In this document: in pieces, positions 42,295-51,988 of the stretch
Layout of the letters: every line of letters begins with the position of its first letter
Numbering within the stretch: the stretch's first letter is position 1
NCBI RefSeq assembly: GCF_030506325.1
Contig: NZ_CP120684.1
Span: 33,747 to 97,746, forward strand
Reading direction: 5' to 3'
DNA length: 64,000 bases
Source: Tunicatimonas pelagia
GTDB taxonomy: Bacteria; Bacteroidota; Bacteroidia; Cytophagales; Cyclobacteriaceae
The notes under the pieces: model-generated
What the model saw: the letters and a program-made list of their open reading frames with translations, nothing else
What the model was told of the DNA's origin: nothing
The model's database searches: none
Program-made: the position numbers and the translations under genes

Positions 42295-44929
42295 GAAAAA
42301 AAAGAGCAACGCCCAAGTAGAGTTTCCCTTCTATGCCTATTTGAGAATTTTCCACGAGCAGGAGCGCAAAGCAATCTACGCTGCCTACGATACACTCACC
42401 CGGAAATTCTTACGTTTCAACGATCCCAGCGGCAAAAATATGACGGCCTACCTGCGTACCCCGCAGTTTGAGGCGTTGGAAATGTATGTGTTTTTGAAAG
42501 AGTTTCTGAATAATCAGCCACTCTACGAGGTGTTTGCCGACTGGTACCACCGGCGCGGCCGCTTTGAAGGCCGCTCTACTACCGGGGTAAGCGAAAAAGG
42601 CCAAACAACGATGTTTGGAACGCAGGAGTTTGATTCGGATAGCCCAGAAATTTTTGAGCAGGTGTACGCCCAGATCAAAGTGCTTCAGCAGACCTACCCC
42701 AACTATATTTTTGCCCTCACGATGGGACTGGGAAAAACCGTGCTCATGGCTACCTGCATCTTTTACGAGTTTCTACTCTCTAACAAGTATCCCAAAGATG
42801 AGCGTTATTGTCACAATGCGCTAGTATTCGCCCCGGATAAAACGGTACTCCAGTCGCTGAAGGAAATTCAAACCTTTGATAAAAGCCTGGTTGTTCCTCC
42901 CCCCTACGCGCAAAAGCTTGATACCTACCTGAAGTTTCACTTCTTAGATGACACGGGTATTTCCCTAAATGCCATTGAAAATTCCCGGTTTAACATCATT
43001 ATTTCCAATACGCAAAAAATCATTCTGAAGAAAAAAAGTGTCCCTACCGCGTCAGAGCAATTATTCAAAGACTCCCCGGCAATTTATCAGGCCAAATCCC
43101 TCAACAAGGACTTTGACGATCTGTATAACTTTGCTATTGACAGCGAGCAGGAATTGATTACCAACCAACGGTTTGCCAAACTCACCCGCCTTACTGGGTT
43201 GGGAGTGTACGTAGATGAGGCCCATCATGTCTTTGGAAATTCTTTAGCCAAAGACCTGGGTATCACTAAATCCGGTAAGGGATTGCCGGCCACATCACTG
43301 CGGCTTACAATCAACGAGCTTTCGGAGCACTTAAAAGAATCGGGCAGCCAACTGGTGGGCTGTTATAACTTCACGGGAACCCCTTACGTGGGCAAGCGCC
43401 TGCTGCCGGAAGTAGTCTACGCATTCGGGTTAAAACCCGCCATTGACGCGGGTTACCTAAAGAAAGTGACCCTAGAGGGGTACAGTAACATCAAAGAACA
43501 AACGGAAGCCTTTGTGGGCGAATCGGTTGGGCAGTTTTGGCAGCGATACGGCGAAAACCGCTACGAGGGCATGCTACCCAAGATGGCTTTCTTTGCTTCC
43601 ACGGTGCAAGAACTTCAGCAGGAGCTTCGCCCAGCGGTCGAGGCGGCCTTGATTGAGAGAAACATCGATACCAATCGTATGCTGATCAATGTGGGTGATT
43701 CATCGATTACAACCAACGACGATCTGCGGGAATTCCGTAACCTAGATACCCCGCAGTCAGATAAGCAGTTTATCCTGCTGGTTAACAAAGGGAAGGAGGG
43801 TTGGAATTGCCGCTCTTTATTTAGTGTTGCGTTGCACCGCACTCCCAAAAGTAAGGTCTTTGTCTTACAAGCCACCATGCGCTGCCTTCGGGCGATCGGG
43901 GATTACCAGGAGCAGGCAAGGGTTTTTCTTTCCCAGGATGCCCGGGCGATCCTAGAAAAGGAACTAGAAGACAACTTCCGGATGAGCCTAGCTGATTTGA
44001 CTTCGGCAGGACAGCCTGATAATAAAGTAGAAGTAGATGTGCGCGTGGTTCCGCCCCCCGTAAAAATCAAACTGAAACGCTTAGAAAAGCGCTATGACCG
44101 TCGGCGCCGTCCTTCATCAGCATCCGTGGACTTCCGGCTGGGGGATGCCCCCCTAGAGCAGTACCGAATTACTCGCTCGGAACGGGACTTAGCCAACATT
44201 ACGCAGCGATTAGGGCCCCAAGAGGATGTAACCCATATTAAAAAGAGGCGAAACTATTCATCGTATTCACTGGTGGCCGAAGTAGCCCGCTATCTCAATA
44301 TGAAGTGTTTAGAAGTTGAGCAAGCGGTGCTAGCCTCTACCCCTGGCATAGAAGCTTTAGTAGAAGCAGTCAACGAACATAACGAACTACTTCATGATTG
44401 GGTTATCCCTCGCCTATTTGATGCATACTTTGAAATCATGGAGTTTGACCATCCCGAAGAGCACGAAGTAGCCCTCGTAAATGAGCCAGCGTCGGGGTAC
44501 TTTAGAATGAGAGCGAATCCAGACTTACTGGTAAGCCAGCAGCAAGAAGAAGCCCAACCGTGGTCATCAAAATCTTTCCACCTAGATCATTACTGTTTTG
44601 ATTCCCGTCCTGAAAATGATCTATTCTGGCGGCTTCTCTCCGAGCAGCAGGTACGCAACGTGTGGTTTACGGGTATGCTTACCCACGGCCAGTCAGATTT
44701 TAGGATTCACTACGTAGATCCTGAGTCGTCCACTGTGCGCTCATACTACCCAGACTTTTTGGTGCAAAAAGAAGACAGCAGTTACCTGATGATTGAAGTG
44801 AAGGGGGACAATATGGTAGACGATCAAGTAGTGCAGGCAAAGGCTCGCTACGCCCAGCAGTTAGCTACGGCTAGTCAGATGGGCTACACGATGGTGAAGG
44901 GCTCAGAGGTAGGGTTGTTTCACTTTTAA
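42287..44929 (+). CDS. res: Type III restriction enzyme Res subunit
   Basis: 880 aa. SF2 helicase-translocase: Walker A-like MGLGKT at 146-151, DEAHH at 310-314, and motif VI region with TMRCLRAIG about residue 530; the C-terminal endonuclease domain has PD822-823 and E837-x-K839 (LMIEVKGD). It pairs with the overlapping mod gene to cut unmodified DNA after long-range communication. Start codon within the mod 3' end indicates translational coupling. The length is close to the family norm. It converges with the minus-strand gene at 45008. Confidence 0.92.
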   Translation: MAKKKKSNAQVEFPFYAYLRIFHEQERKAIYAAYDTLTRKFLRFNDPSGKNMTAYLRTPQFEALEMYVFLKEFLNNQPLYEVFADWYHRRGRFEGRSTTGVSEKGQTTMFGTQEFDSDSPEIFEQVYAQIKVLQQTYPNYIFALTMGLGKTVLMATCIFYEFLLSNKYPKDERYCHNALVFAPDKTVLQSLKEIQTFDKSLVVPPPYAQKLDTYLKFHFLDDTGISLNAIENSRFNIIISNTQKIILKKKSVPTASEQLFKDSPAIYQAKSLNKDFDDLYNFAIDSEQELITNQRFAKLTRLTGLGVYVDEAHHVFGNSLAKDLGITKSGKGLPATSLRLTINELSEHLKESGSQLVGCYNFTGTPYVGKRLLPEVVYAFGLKPAIDAGYLKKVTLEGYSNIKEQTEAFVGESVGQFWQRYGENRYEGMLPKMAFFASTVQELQQELRPAVEAALIERNIDTNRMLINVGDSSITTNDDLREFRNLDTPQSDKQFILLVNKGKEGWNCRSLFSVALHRTPKSKVFVLQATMRCLRAIGDYQEQARVFLSQDARAILEKELEDNFRMSLADLTSAGQPDNKVEVDVRVVPPPVKIKLKRLEKRYDRRRRPSSASVDFRLGDAPLEQYRITRSERDLANITQRLGPQEDVTHIKKRRNYSSYSLVAEVARYLNMKCLEVEQAVLASTPGIEALVEAVNEHNELLHDWVIPRLFDAYFEIMEFDHPEEHEVALVNEPASGYFRMRANPDLLVSQQQEEAQPWSSKSFHLDHYCFDSRPENDLFWRLLSEQQVRNVWFTGMLTHGQSDFRIHYVDPESSTVRSYYPDFLVQKEDSSYLMIEVKGDNMVDDQVVQAKARYAQQLATASQMGYTMVKGSEVGLFHF

Positions 44930-45007
44930 ATGAACAATTACAACTGTACTTTGCTGATACCTTTTTCCTTCAATCCACTCAAATCATGCGAAACATATCC
45001 AAAGGAA

Positions 45008-45814
45008 TCAGTTTGGATAAAGGTTATTTTCCTCCATCCATCTGATTCCTTCTATAATTCTGTCCCGAGAGAACTTCTTCTTTTCCTTCGACCATCGGTA
45101 TACTTTTTCAATAATAGCATCATCACTAATGGTTGCATGTTCATTTAATAATTCCTCCCAGCCAGCAAAAATTGTAGCAATCAATTCAACTTGGTCGGTT
45201 TTAGATGAGCGGAATGTCTCTAGAAGCCACCGGATCTTTTCGTCGTACTCAGCATAATATTTTTCGTAGTACCGTCCTTGTTTACTTAATCCAGGAAGAG
45301 GAGTATATACATATTTCTTATACGGACCTTCTTGCTTAACATCAAACCAATTTTGCTTTTTAAACTCGCGATCAATAGAGTGGATAAATCTAGTATCCAT
45401 CGGGCCTGCTGCCTGTTTCGAGTATCGTATACTAAGGTTATATTGACATATTTTTTCTGACAAATACATTAATTTCTGGAATTTCACATGACCGAACGTA
45501 TTCTCAGAATAAAGCTTTTTAACAATTTCCCCAGCTAATACGACTCTTCTGAAATAGATTTGCTGCTTACTCAAAGAAGCCAAATCATCTGAGGAAGAGC
45601 TGGTCATAACAACAAGTTTAGAGTCAGGGCTATCCTTCTTTTTAACTTTGTAAGATTCTCTTTTTTTCTCGGATGCTGAGTCCAACTCAATTTCAGGAGG
45701 CACATCTTCTAATTCTCGATTTTTTAAATATTGTTTAACCTCTCTGACGTTTTCAGGAATTAAGTATCCATTTTCGGCCAATGATTTGGCTAGCTTTTTT
45801 TCAAATTCGTTCAT
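45008..45814 (-). CDS. SocA/Panacea-like (DUF4065-type) protein
   Basis: 268 aa. The centre (about 98-180) carries FGHVKFQKLMYLSEKICQ, then AAGPMDTRFIHSIDREFKKQNWF, the pattern of SocA/Panacea (DUF4065) antitoxin-like domains, also seen as C-terminal modules of some type I specificity proteins. The N-terminal 80 residues are charged and variable. Panacea domains neutralise diverse toxins, but no toxin is adjacent; the neighbour upstream on the same strand is an ECF-like sigma factor. It might be the antitoxin or adaptor of the region. Family call moderate. Confidence 0.6.
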   Translation of the reverse strand: MNEFEKKLAKSLAENGYLIPENVREVKQYLKNRELEDVPPEIELDSASEKKRESYKVKKKDSPDSKLVVMTSSSSDDLASLSKQQIYFRRVVLAGEIVKKLYSENTFGHVKFQKLMYLSEKICQYNLSIRYSKQAAGPMDTRFIHSIDREFKKQNWFDVKQEGPYKKYVYTPLPGLSKQGRYYEKYYAEYDEKIRWLLETFRSSKTDQVELIATIFAGWEELLNEHATISDDAIIEKVYRWSKEKKKFSRDRIIEGIRWMEENNLYPN

Positions 45815-45842
45815 GCTGTCAAGTGTTAGGTGTTTTTGTGCT

Positions 45843-46496
45843 CTAAGAACGGAGAATAATTTCCTTAACGTGTTTCAACGCTCTTGATTTAATTTTTCGT
45901 AAAGCGGCTCTATTCTTACCAAAATACATTTCAAGTTCATTGAGCACTTTAGAAGGAGTGTTGCTATTCTCATCATGGTAGCGGAAACACTCCAGTAGGA
46001 TTAATCGCTGTTCCTCACTGAGTGTATCTAAAGCTTGGTTGAGTTTCATTAGCGGGATCGATTCGGCCATAGTGAATTCTTCCGCTTTTATATCTTCCTG
46101 GTAGGCATCAATAAATGCTATATCTACCGATTTATCCGGACTGAGTTCGCGTAGGTATTGGAGGCCTTCATACCGGATGAATTTTCCAATAATAGCACAA
46201 ATCACAAACCTTACTTCGGCATCAGGAACGGAGTCCGCTATCTCTAGCGAATCAGATTTTTCATGAATGGTTACAAATACGTTATGGAAGAAGCTTTTTA
46301 AGTGTTCATCATCTTGAATACCTCTGCCCGTAAAAAAATCCTTACATACGGTATAGACATAGTTTTTGAACAGTTTATAGAACTGATTAAATGCCCTGGT
46401 TGACCTCTTCTCATCTTTTCCTCGAAGAGCCATTTCAGCAAACAGATTCCTCATAGGAAACTCCTGTTGCCTTTGCTCGAGTGGGTTTGGTTGCAT
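45843..46496 (-). CDS. ECF-like sigma factor
   Basis: 217 aa. Region 2 resembles ECF sigma factors (FNQFYKLFKNYVYTVCKDFF, about 40-60) and region 4 reads LSEEQRLILLECFRYHDENSNTPSKVLNELEMYFGKNRAALRKIKSRALKHVKEII (about 157-212). It has no adjacent anti-sigma factor with a membrane segment. It is divergent from the multiubiquitin operon (gap 245 bp), so that operon may be a target. The SocA/Panacea-like gene follows 28 bp downstream. Assignment by regions 2 and 4. Confidence 0.7.
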   Translation of the reverse strand: MQPNPLEQRQQEFPMRNLFAEMALRGKDEKRSTRAFNQFYKLFKNYVYTVCKDFFTGRGIQDDEHLKSFFHNVFVTIHEKSDSLEIADSVPDAEVRFVICAIIGKFIRYEGLQYLRELSPDKSVDIAFIDAYQEDIKAEEFTMAESIPLMKLNQALDTLSEEQRLILLECFRYHDENSNTPSKVLNELEMYFGKNRAALRKIKSRALKHVKEIILRS

Positions 46497-46741
46497 CTAT
46501 TTGAATAATCGCAATTGTGTGACATTTCATGATGTCACGCTTCGATCATTATTTAAGTGAACATCATTTAAGAGAATATAATGGCTCAAATTACTCAAAA
46601 TTTAAAGAAATGCAGTAAACGATTATATCCTCTAAGGTGAATATCTCACTGTTGTCTGAGCGCAGAAATAGTCTTAGGGAAGAAAACCACAGCAAATTTA
46701 ATATCCTATTAATAATTGTTGAATCTTAAAAAACCACAAAA

Positions 46742-47398
46742 ATGGAAACATTTCATTTTAGACTGAACCAAGAAAAGTTTGAGACCACTCACTACAAAAT
46801 ATCTGGTGAAGAGGTCTTGAAAAGGGGTGGGCTTGAACCCCCGACAGATTACGAACTGCTAATAAAACTTAATGAAAAGGGGTTTGAGCCAGTGCAACTC
46901 AATGAACAGATTGATCTAAGAGAAGCAGGGGTTGAAGGTTTTTTAGCTAAGCCATACAAAAAATTGACCATATCGATAGATGATCAGCCTGTAGAAATTG
47001 AAGAATGCTTTTCTACTCCTAGAAAACTATTGGAGAAGGTCGGTAAAAACTCGGAAAGCTATTTCTTGAATCAAATGATTGAAGATCGCGAGATTGGCTA
47101 TCGAAACGACCCTAATCACAAAGTAAGTATCAGGAATGGGCAAAAGTTCTATTCCTATCGCCTTAAACAAGAAATTACCATTTATGTGAACGGTACTCCC
47201 GAGGAATGGAAAAGCAAAACGATTTCATTTAATGAAGTAGTGCAACTTGCTTTTCCAAAGCCCCCTTACAGCAATGTTGAGTATCAGGTAGTTTATGCTG
47301 AAGCGCAGGGTAATAAGGAAGGAACACTTGCAGAAGGTCAAGAAGTAAAAATTAAAGAAGGAACACAATTCGATGTCACAGCAACTGATAAATCATAG
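46742..47398 (+). CDS. Multiubiquitin-domain protein
   Basis: 218 aa containing three ubiquitin-like modules, roughly 1-68 (ISGEEVLKRGGL...YELLIKL, DLREAGVEGF), 70-135 (KKLTISIDDQPVEIEE) and 140-218 (ITIYVNGTPEEWKSKTISFNEVVQLAFP, then VKIKEGTQFDVTATDKS), the last ending in the TDKS motif typical of the family. It does not end in diglycine. Such proteins accompany an E1-like ThiF protein in bacteria; whether they are conjugated is not established. The gene overlaps the E1 gene by 26 bp, so production is coupled. Confidence 0.9.
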   Translation: METFHFRLNQEKFETTHYKISGEEVLKRGGLEPPTDYELLIKLNEKGFEPVQLNEQIDLREAGVEGFLAKPYKKLTISIDDQPVEIEECFSTPRKLLEKVGKNSESYFLNQMIEDREIGYRNDPNHKVSIRNGQKFYSYRLKQEITIYVNGTPEEWKSKTISFNEVVQLAFPKPPYSNVEYQVVYAEAQGNKEGTLAEGQEVKIKEGTQFDVTATDKS

Positions 47399-48551
47399 CG
47401 CGGACCTTCAAAAGCTTTTGGATCACGGCTTAGTGATGGATATTAGAAACAATTTTTTATTTATCCACCGGGTGCCCTACTTGACTTCTTCCAAAAAAAT
47501 TAAGTATGGCACCCTAGTTTCTAGGCTTCAATTAGCTGGTCTTAGAACCCAGCCACATCCAGAACATACAGCTTACTTTGCGGGAGACACTCCTTGCAAA
47601 CTAAATGGTCAGCCCCTCAATATCATCAATAATACCAATAAGCAGGTTATTGCTGATGGCTTTCAGGTTAATATATACTTTTCAAGTAAACCGAAACCAA
47701 ACGGATATACGGATTACTATCATAAGATGATGACGTATATCAATATGCTTTCTGCTCCGGCTAAAGCCATTGATGATAAGGTTACTGAGCGAGGTAAAAA
47801 AATGGATTTAACCAATGAGGATTCGGTATTCAATTACGCCGATACCAACTCTAACAAGCCTGAGCTAATTGAGCTGACAAAAAAATTCCACGGTCAAAAA
47901 ATTGGCATCATTGGAGTTGGGGGTACCGGGTCCTACATTCTCGATCTTGTGACCAAAACACCTGTTGCTGAGATTCATTTGTTTGATGGAGACTGGTACT
48001 ATAATAATAATGCTTTCCGATCTCCTGGAGCCGCTTCGATGGATGATTTGATGATTCCTGAGAAAAAGGTGGTATACTTTCAATCGATCTATTCTAGGAT
48101 GCACAAAAACATCATCACTCACGGAGATTATTTAACTGAAACAGAACTTGATAAGCTTCAGCAATTAACGTTTGTCTTCATCAATATTGATAAGGGTGAA
48201 ATCAAGAAAAAAATCGTAAAATTTCTTCAGTCACAAAAAATACCATTCGTTGATTCAGGTATCGGGGTAGAAATTAAGAATGGCGCGCTAACGGGTCTGA
48301 TAAGAAATACGACTAGTTCGGACGCAAAAAGCGATCATTTGTGGGATAGTCGTTATATTTCTTATACGGAAAATCCTGATAACGAATATGATAAAAATAT
48401 TCAGATTGCCGAGCTTAATCTCTTAAACGCCGGTTTTGCCGTGATGAAGTGGAAAAAATTACTTGGTTTTTATCACGATTTAACGGATGAGCACAATATG
48501 TTCTATCGTATCAATGCCAACAGAATCCTGAACGATGAAACTAGAACATAG
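47373..48551 (+). CDS. E2-like (DUF6791) plus E1-like ThiF fusion
   Basis: 392 aa. The N-terminal region (about 20-160) has HPEHTAYFAGDTPCKLNGQPL, which matches the DUF6791 domain that precedes ThiF in these operons and is probably E2-like with Cys75 as candidate thioester residue. The C-terminal half is a ThiF/E1 adenylation domain with GVGGTG at 181-186, the acidic FDGD strand end and the NNNAFRS Arg. It would adenylate and transfer a Ub-like protein, presumably the multiubiquitin partner. It overlaps the DUF6527 gene by 17 bp. The Ub-like target is inferred. Confidence 0.88.
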   Translation: MSQQLINHSADLQKLLDHGLVMDIRNNFLFIHRVPYLTSSKKIKYGTLVSRLQLAGLRTQPHPEHTAYFAGDTPCKLNGQPLNIINNTNKQVIADGFQVNIYFSSKPKPNGYTDYYHKMMTYINMLSAPAKAIDDKVTERGKKMDLTNEDSVFNYADTNSNKPELIELTKKFHGQKIGIIGVGGTGSYILDLVTKTPVAEIHLFDGDWYYNNNAFRSPGAASMDDLMIPEKKVVYFQSIYSRMHKNIITHGDYLTETELDKLQQLTFVFINIDKGEIKKKIVKFLQSQKIPFVDSGIGVEIKNGALTGLIRNTTSSDAKSDHLWDSRYISYTENPDNEYDKNIQIAELNLLNAGFAVMKWKKLLGFYHDLTDEHNMFYRINANRILNDETRT

Positions 48552-48942
48552 GTTTGTAGAATATATCCCAAAAGAGTTAGACGATGAAGTATTGTATATA
48601 TCAACTCGATTCAAGACAGTTCTACATAAGTGTGCCTGCGGGTGTGGGAATAAAACGGTAACCCCACTATCACCTACAGATTGGAAATTGACGTTCAACG
48701 GTAAATCAGTGTCACTTTATCCGTCGATTGGTAATTGGAGTTTTCCGTGCCAATCTCACTATTGGGTCACTGAAAATGAAGTTCGTTGGTCAACTAAATG
48801 GAGTGATGATGAAATTGAAGCTGGGAGAGCCAACAATAGAACTCGGAAAAAGGATTATTATACCTCAAAAGCAGGGCAAGATAGTGAGTCAATATCCAAG
48901 AAGGAAAAAGCACCTTGGTGGAAATTCAAGTGGTTGTTTTAA
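48535..48942 (+). CDS. DUF6527 zinc-binding partner protein
   Basis: 135 aa. A Cys cluster CACGC (Cys33, 35, 37) and a CQSHYW segment (Cys72, His75) mark DUF6527, a small probably zinc-binding domain that follows multiubiquitin/ThiF pairs. It could act as RING/treble-clef-like E3 or as an accessory. The C-terminus is lysine-rich with a WWKFKWLF tail that may associate with membrane. Overlaps the E1 gene, completing a coupled three-gene operon. Confidence 0.8.
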   Translation: MKLEHRFVEYIPKELDDEVLYISTRFKTVLHKCACGCGNKTVTPLSPTDWKLTFNGKSVSLYPSIGNWSFPCQSHYWVTENEVRWSTKWSDDEIEAGRANNRTRKKDYYTSKAGQDSESISKKEKAPWWKFKWLF

Positions 48943-49231
48943 GCTATGTATACGTAGCTACTCAAAAGAATGACCCTCAATATCCCTAAACCGTTCCGAG
49001 ATGCGCTCGGCGTAGCAATTTTGACAACCCGGACTGATTTGGTGCATCCCGTAATAGGATTCCAGGTAGTCTCAGTCCATTCTATAGATGGTTTCTGTGC
49101 CATGAATGGTTAAATTATACATTTTTAGATTTAATTTCTTTCGGGTGGCGATCCACCTTCTATTTTCTGATACGGAACCTTCTTTCTACGATACTGAAAC
49201 TCATTGTCAGTACTTCCTTTACCCACAGTTA

Positions 49232-50575
49232 TCACGAGCACTTGGCAATAGGAATTTCGCTAAAACAGGTTGTATAGCGAGGTGACAAACGATTCTGTTG
49301 CATCTGCCACCCCCTCGTCTCTACGGTTGTCATTGACGCCCCAAGTTGTATCTTTCCTCGTCCGTACCGATGATTGATCATATCGACTACCTCCATAAGT
49401 CTGACGTCCTCTTGCAATGAATCCCGTTGGACCTGGCCAGACTGGCCACTACGAATAGGTTGAGAAATATCATGATAACCTGATGAATTGCCATCACTAA
49501 ACAGTCCTAGCTGGCGGGCATCCCTCGGGACTAGCCCACTGACGATTACCCCGCACTTGCTGTACTGGTACCCCTTCCGGAAAATCCGATCCAGCGCCTG
49601 GGAAGCATAGTGGACAAGTTCACGGCTATCACTGCTGGCCACCGGTAGTGTCCAAGTGAAACTATTACTGTACTGCTCACCTGGCCGATGCCTACTGGTG
49701 GCTAAAAATACTTGAATGTAATTGGCTACACTCCCTTCCCCTCGGAGTTTTTCTGCACATGAGGAAGCATGGTTGGCTACCGCTTCTTTGATCGCTGATA
49801 GGTTCATCTGCGCCTTCCCGAAGGTACGACTGGTACAAATGTTTTTCTTGGGTTTGCTGACCATCTCCAGGGGCAAGCAGGATACCCCGTGCAGCTCGTA
49901 CCATAATCGGAGGCCTACAATGGTCATATGCTTCTTTACGAAAGCCTCTTTACAATCATAGAGATCTAACGCCGTATGAATGCCAAAGGAGCTAAGCTTC
50001 TTGGCATACCGGCGTCCGATCCCCCAAAGGTCTGCTACCGGCGTAAGGGAAAGAAATTCCTCAATGATCTGCTCTCGGTCCAATACGTATACCCCTTCGT
50101 GCACCAAGCTTTTTTTAGCAATGTGGTTAGCTACTTTTGCTAATGTTTTAGTTTTGGCAATGCCTAGGCTCGTAGGAACGCCCGTACACTGTTTGACCTT
50201 TTTCCGAATATTAACCCCTAACTGATCGGCCGACTGAGGGTGCCGGGTTGTGGAAAAATCTAGGAACTGTTCATCGATAGAGTAAACCTCCACATCGGCA
50301 ATATCCTGTCGGACGACATTAGTAATTCGAGCCGAAAGGTCACCATAAAGCGCATAATTTGAAGAAAACACTTTCACTTTTTCATGCCTCAACAAGTGCT
50401 TAATTTGAAATACCGGCACCCCCATCGGAATTCCGAGGGCTTTAGCTTCATTACTTCTAGCCACTACGCAGCCATCTCCATTAGAGAGTACAACCACTGG
50501 TTGTCGCTCAAGCTTCGGATTGAAGACCCGCTCGCAGGAAACGTAAAAGTTGTTGGAATCTAGCAAACCGATCAT
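49232..50575 (-). CDS. umuC: UmuC, DNA polymerase V catalytic subunit
   Basis: 447 aa, a Y-family translesion polymerase. The palm opens with [19 protein letters not shown] (catalytic Asp-x-Asn-Asn) and the second metal-binding pair lies in [11 protein letters not shown] (Asp-Glu about residue 102), followed by the HhH segment ([18 protein letters not shown]) and the little-finger domain. The DUF4113-type C-terminus is present. It is 1 bp from umuD, as usual. It copies damaged DNA and raises mutation rates; plasmid copies (mucB/rumB-like) are common. Probably SOS-induced. Confidence 0.95.
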   Translation of the reverse strand: MIGLLDSNNFYVSCERVFNPKLERQPVVVLSNGDGCVVARSNEAKALGIPMGVPVFQIKHLLRHEKVKVFSSNYALYGDLSARITNVVRQDIADVEVYSIDEQFLDFSTTRHPQSADQLGVNIRKKVKQCTGVPTSLGIAKTKTLAKVANHIAKKSLVHEGVYVLDREQIIEEFLSLTPVADLWGIGRRYAKKLSSFGIHTALDLYDCKEAFVKKHMTIVGLRLWYELHGVSCLPLEMVSKPKKNICTSRTFGKAQMNLSAIKEAVANHASSCAEKLRGEGSVANYIQVFLATSRHRPGEQYSNSFTWTLPVASSDSRELVHYASQALDRIFRKGYQYSKCGVIVSGLVPRDARQLGLFSDGNSSGYHDISQPIRSGQSGQVQRDSLQEDVRLMEVVDMINHRYGRGKIQLGASMTTVETRGWQMQQNRLSPRYTTCFSEIPIAKCS

Positions 50576-50576
50576 A

Positions 50577-51026
50577 CTATTTACTGTTTAGAAGGTCGCG
50601 TACCGTATGCCGAACAACTCCCCAGATGACACTATCTTCTAAAGGCATATATATTTCAGGATAATCCGGATGTTCGGCGCAAAGCACATACTGCTTATTT
50701 CCTCGCTCCGTTCGAATGCTTAACCGCTTAACAGTTAGCTCGCCATACACTGAAGCAATGATAATGTACCCGTCCTTAGCAGTGAGACTACGATCGACGA
50801 CGAGCAAATCCCCATCAAAGATCCCTGCCCCGGTCATGCTATGGCCGGACGCACGGACTAAAAATGTGCTGTCAGGATGTGGGATCAATTCCCGGTTTAG
50901 ATCGATCGGCTGTTCCTGATGATCCGCAGCTGGAGAAGGAAATCCTGCGGGTATCTGACCACCGTACATGGGTACTGGGCACTCAGTGATAATTCTGGGG
51001 AGATAAATGATCGGCTGAACACGCAT
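50577..51026 (-). CDS. umuD: UmuD, S24-family autoprotease
   Basis: 149 aa. The cleavage site is Ala27-Gly28, the catalytic dyad Ser63 (SGHSMTGAG) and Lys100 (ELTVKRLS). RecA-stimulated self-cleavage gives UmuD', which forms DNA polymerase V with UmuC encoded immediately downstream. There is no N-terminal HTH, which excludes LexA. The upstream region carries overlapping palindromes at 51090-51114 that may bind a LexA-type repressor. Confidence 0.95.
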   Translation of the reverse strand: MRVQPIIYLPRIITECPVPMYGGQIPAGFPSPAADHQEQPIDLNRELIPHPDSTFLVRASGHSMTGAGIFDGDLLVVDRSLTAKDGYIIIASVYGELTVKRLSIRTERGNKQYVLCAEHPDYPEIYMPLEDSVIWGVVRHTVRDLLNSK

Positions 51027-51089
51027 AGTTTACTTTATTGCACTTTTGAAAGTAAAAGGAGCAATAGTAACAAATTGTTTTCTTTTTTC

Positions 51090-51114
51090 AAGTATTATAT
51101 ACTTATAATAAGTA
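51090..51114. promoter_or_regulatory. Overlapping palindromes upstream of umuDC
   Basis: Two perfect 15-bp dyads share an arm: AAGTAT-TAT-ATACTT (51090-51104) and TACTTA-TAA-TAAGTA (51100-51114), 64 bp upstream of umuD. Mutually exclusive pairing or tandem operator binding is possible. A LexA site would be expected here, but the Bacteroidota LexA motif cannot be confirmed by eye. Confidence 0.5.
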
Positions 51115-51245
51115 GATTATGTAATAATATTGAGCTATTTGTAGTATATGGGTGGATCACAACGTAGCATTCGTGGGAAGTGCAGAGAGCTTCAGGTTGT
51201 CGTTGTAATAATATTGCCCTTGCCTGGTAGGCAGGTAACCTACAG

Positions 51246-51620
51246 CTAGTTAGGATGAGAGGTAAGATAATTGTCTATCGCCTTGTTAAAAGCCGTAGGT
51301 GAGATTGGCTTGTATATTAGTTGGATAAGAGCTGAAGACGTAATATCGTCTTCAGTGATAGTTGATCCGGTAATTAGGAACGCTTTGATTGATGAGCCTT
51401 CTATTCTCTGTAGAATATCTAAGCCCGAGTAGCCCGGCATATCCAAATCCGTGAAAATCAGATCAATCTTGTCGGGATACTGCTCAATAAAATTCACCGC
51501 TTCTTCAGACTTAACTGTTGCTAGGATGACCTCCAGCTGAGGGTGATTTTCTATATAGGCTTTTATCAGATTAACCAGACTAGGCATATCATCGACTACT
51601 AAGCACTTTTTCGTATTCAT
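51246..51620 (-). CDS. Stand-alone CheY-like receiver protein
   Basis: 124 aa, a single response-regulator receiver domain: acidic pair DD at 11-12, phospho-acceptor Asp58 in LIFTDLDMPG, Thr in FLITGS and Lys in YKPIS. No output domain, so it would signal by protein contact. No histidine kinase is nearby. Its start is 13 bp from a short unknown region; neighbours are umuDC on one side and small hypothetical genes on the other. Confidence 0.9.
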   Translation of the reverse strand: MNTKKCLVVDDMPSLVNLIKAYIENHPQLEVILATVKSEEAVNFIEQYPDKIDLIFTDLDMPGYSGLDILQRIEGSSIKAFLITGSTITEDDITSSALIQLIYKPISPTAFNKAIDNYLTSHPN

Positions 51621-51721
51621 GTCAGCTAAGTTAAGGATTCAGGCTTAACTTGATGTCCACTCAAATGCAGCAGAATCACTAGCGATTACATGAAGGTAGG
51701 CAGGATCAATACTCAATTTTC

Positions 51722-51973
51722 TTATGCTTGACTTTTAATCCAAATTAATTGATTTCTAATCAGGTATATTAATCGTTGCTCTACGCGCCGTTCAGCCTGC
51801 TGATAAGAATGCTTTTTCAACAATTGTTGAACCGCTGCTTGTTTTAGTTCTTTGCCAATACCTTCCTTGCGGATCTTCTGAGGGTTTAGCTCATCGTAGA
51901 TAATCACCCACGGTGCTTGTAAAAGCTCCGTTAGAGTCTCAGCTGCCCGAAAACCGTTGTTCTTACTTTTCAT
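51722..51973 (-). CDS. Hypothetical protein (83 aa)
   Basis: Not recognised. A small basic helical protein (KQAAVQQLLKKHSYQQAERRVEQRL) with no signal peptide. It follows the two-TM gene by 15 bp. Possibly a regulator by size and charge, but no HTH is convincing. Confidence 0.5.
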   Translation of the reverse strand: MKSKNNGFRAAETLTELLQAPWVIIYDELNPQKIRKEGIGKELKQAAVQQLLKKHSYQQAERRVEQRLIYLIRNQLIWIKSQA

Positions 51974-51988
51974 AGCGAGTAACTTTTC

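Noticed and set aside
44930..45148. Plus-strand 72-codon frame after res
   Set aside because: It overlaps the better-supported minus-strand SocA/Panacea-like gene.
46742..48942. CBASS or Bil/Bub-type operon
   Set aside because: No CD-NTase, no JAB peptidase and no separate E2; the composition fits the multiubiquitin/DUF6791-ThiF/DUF6527 type.
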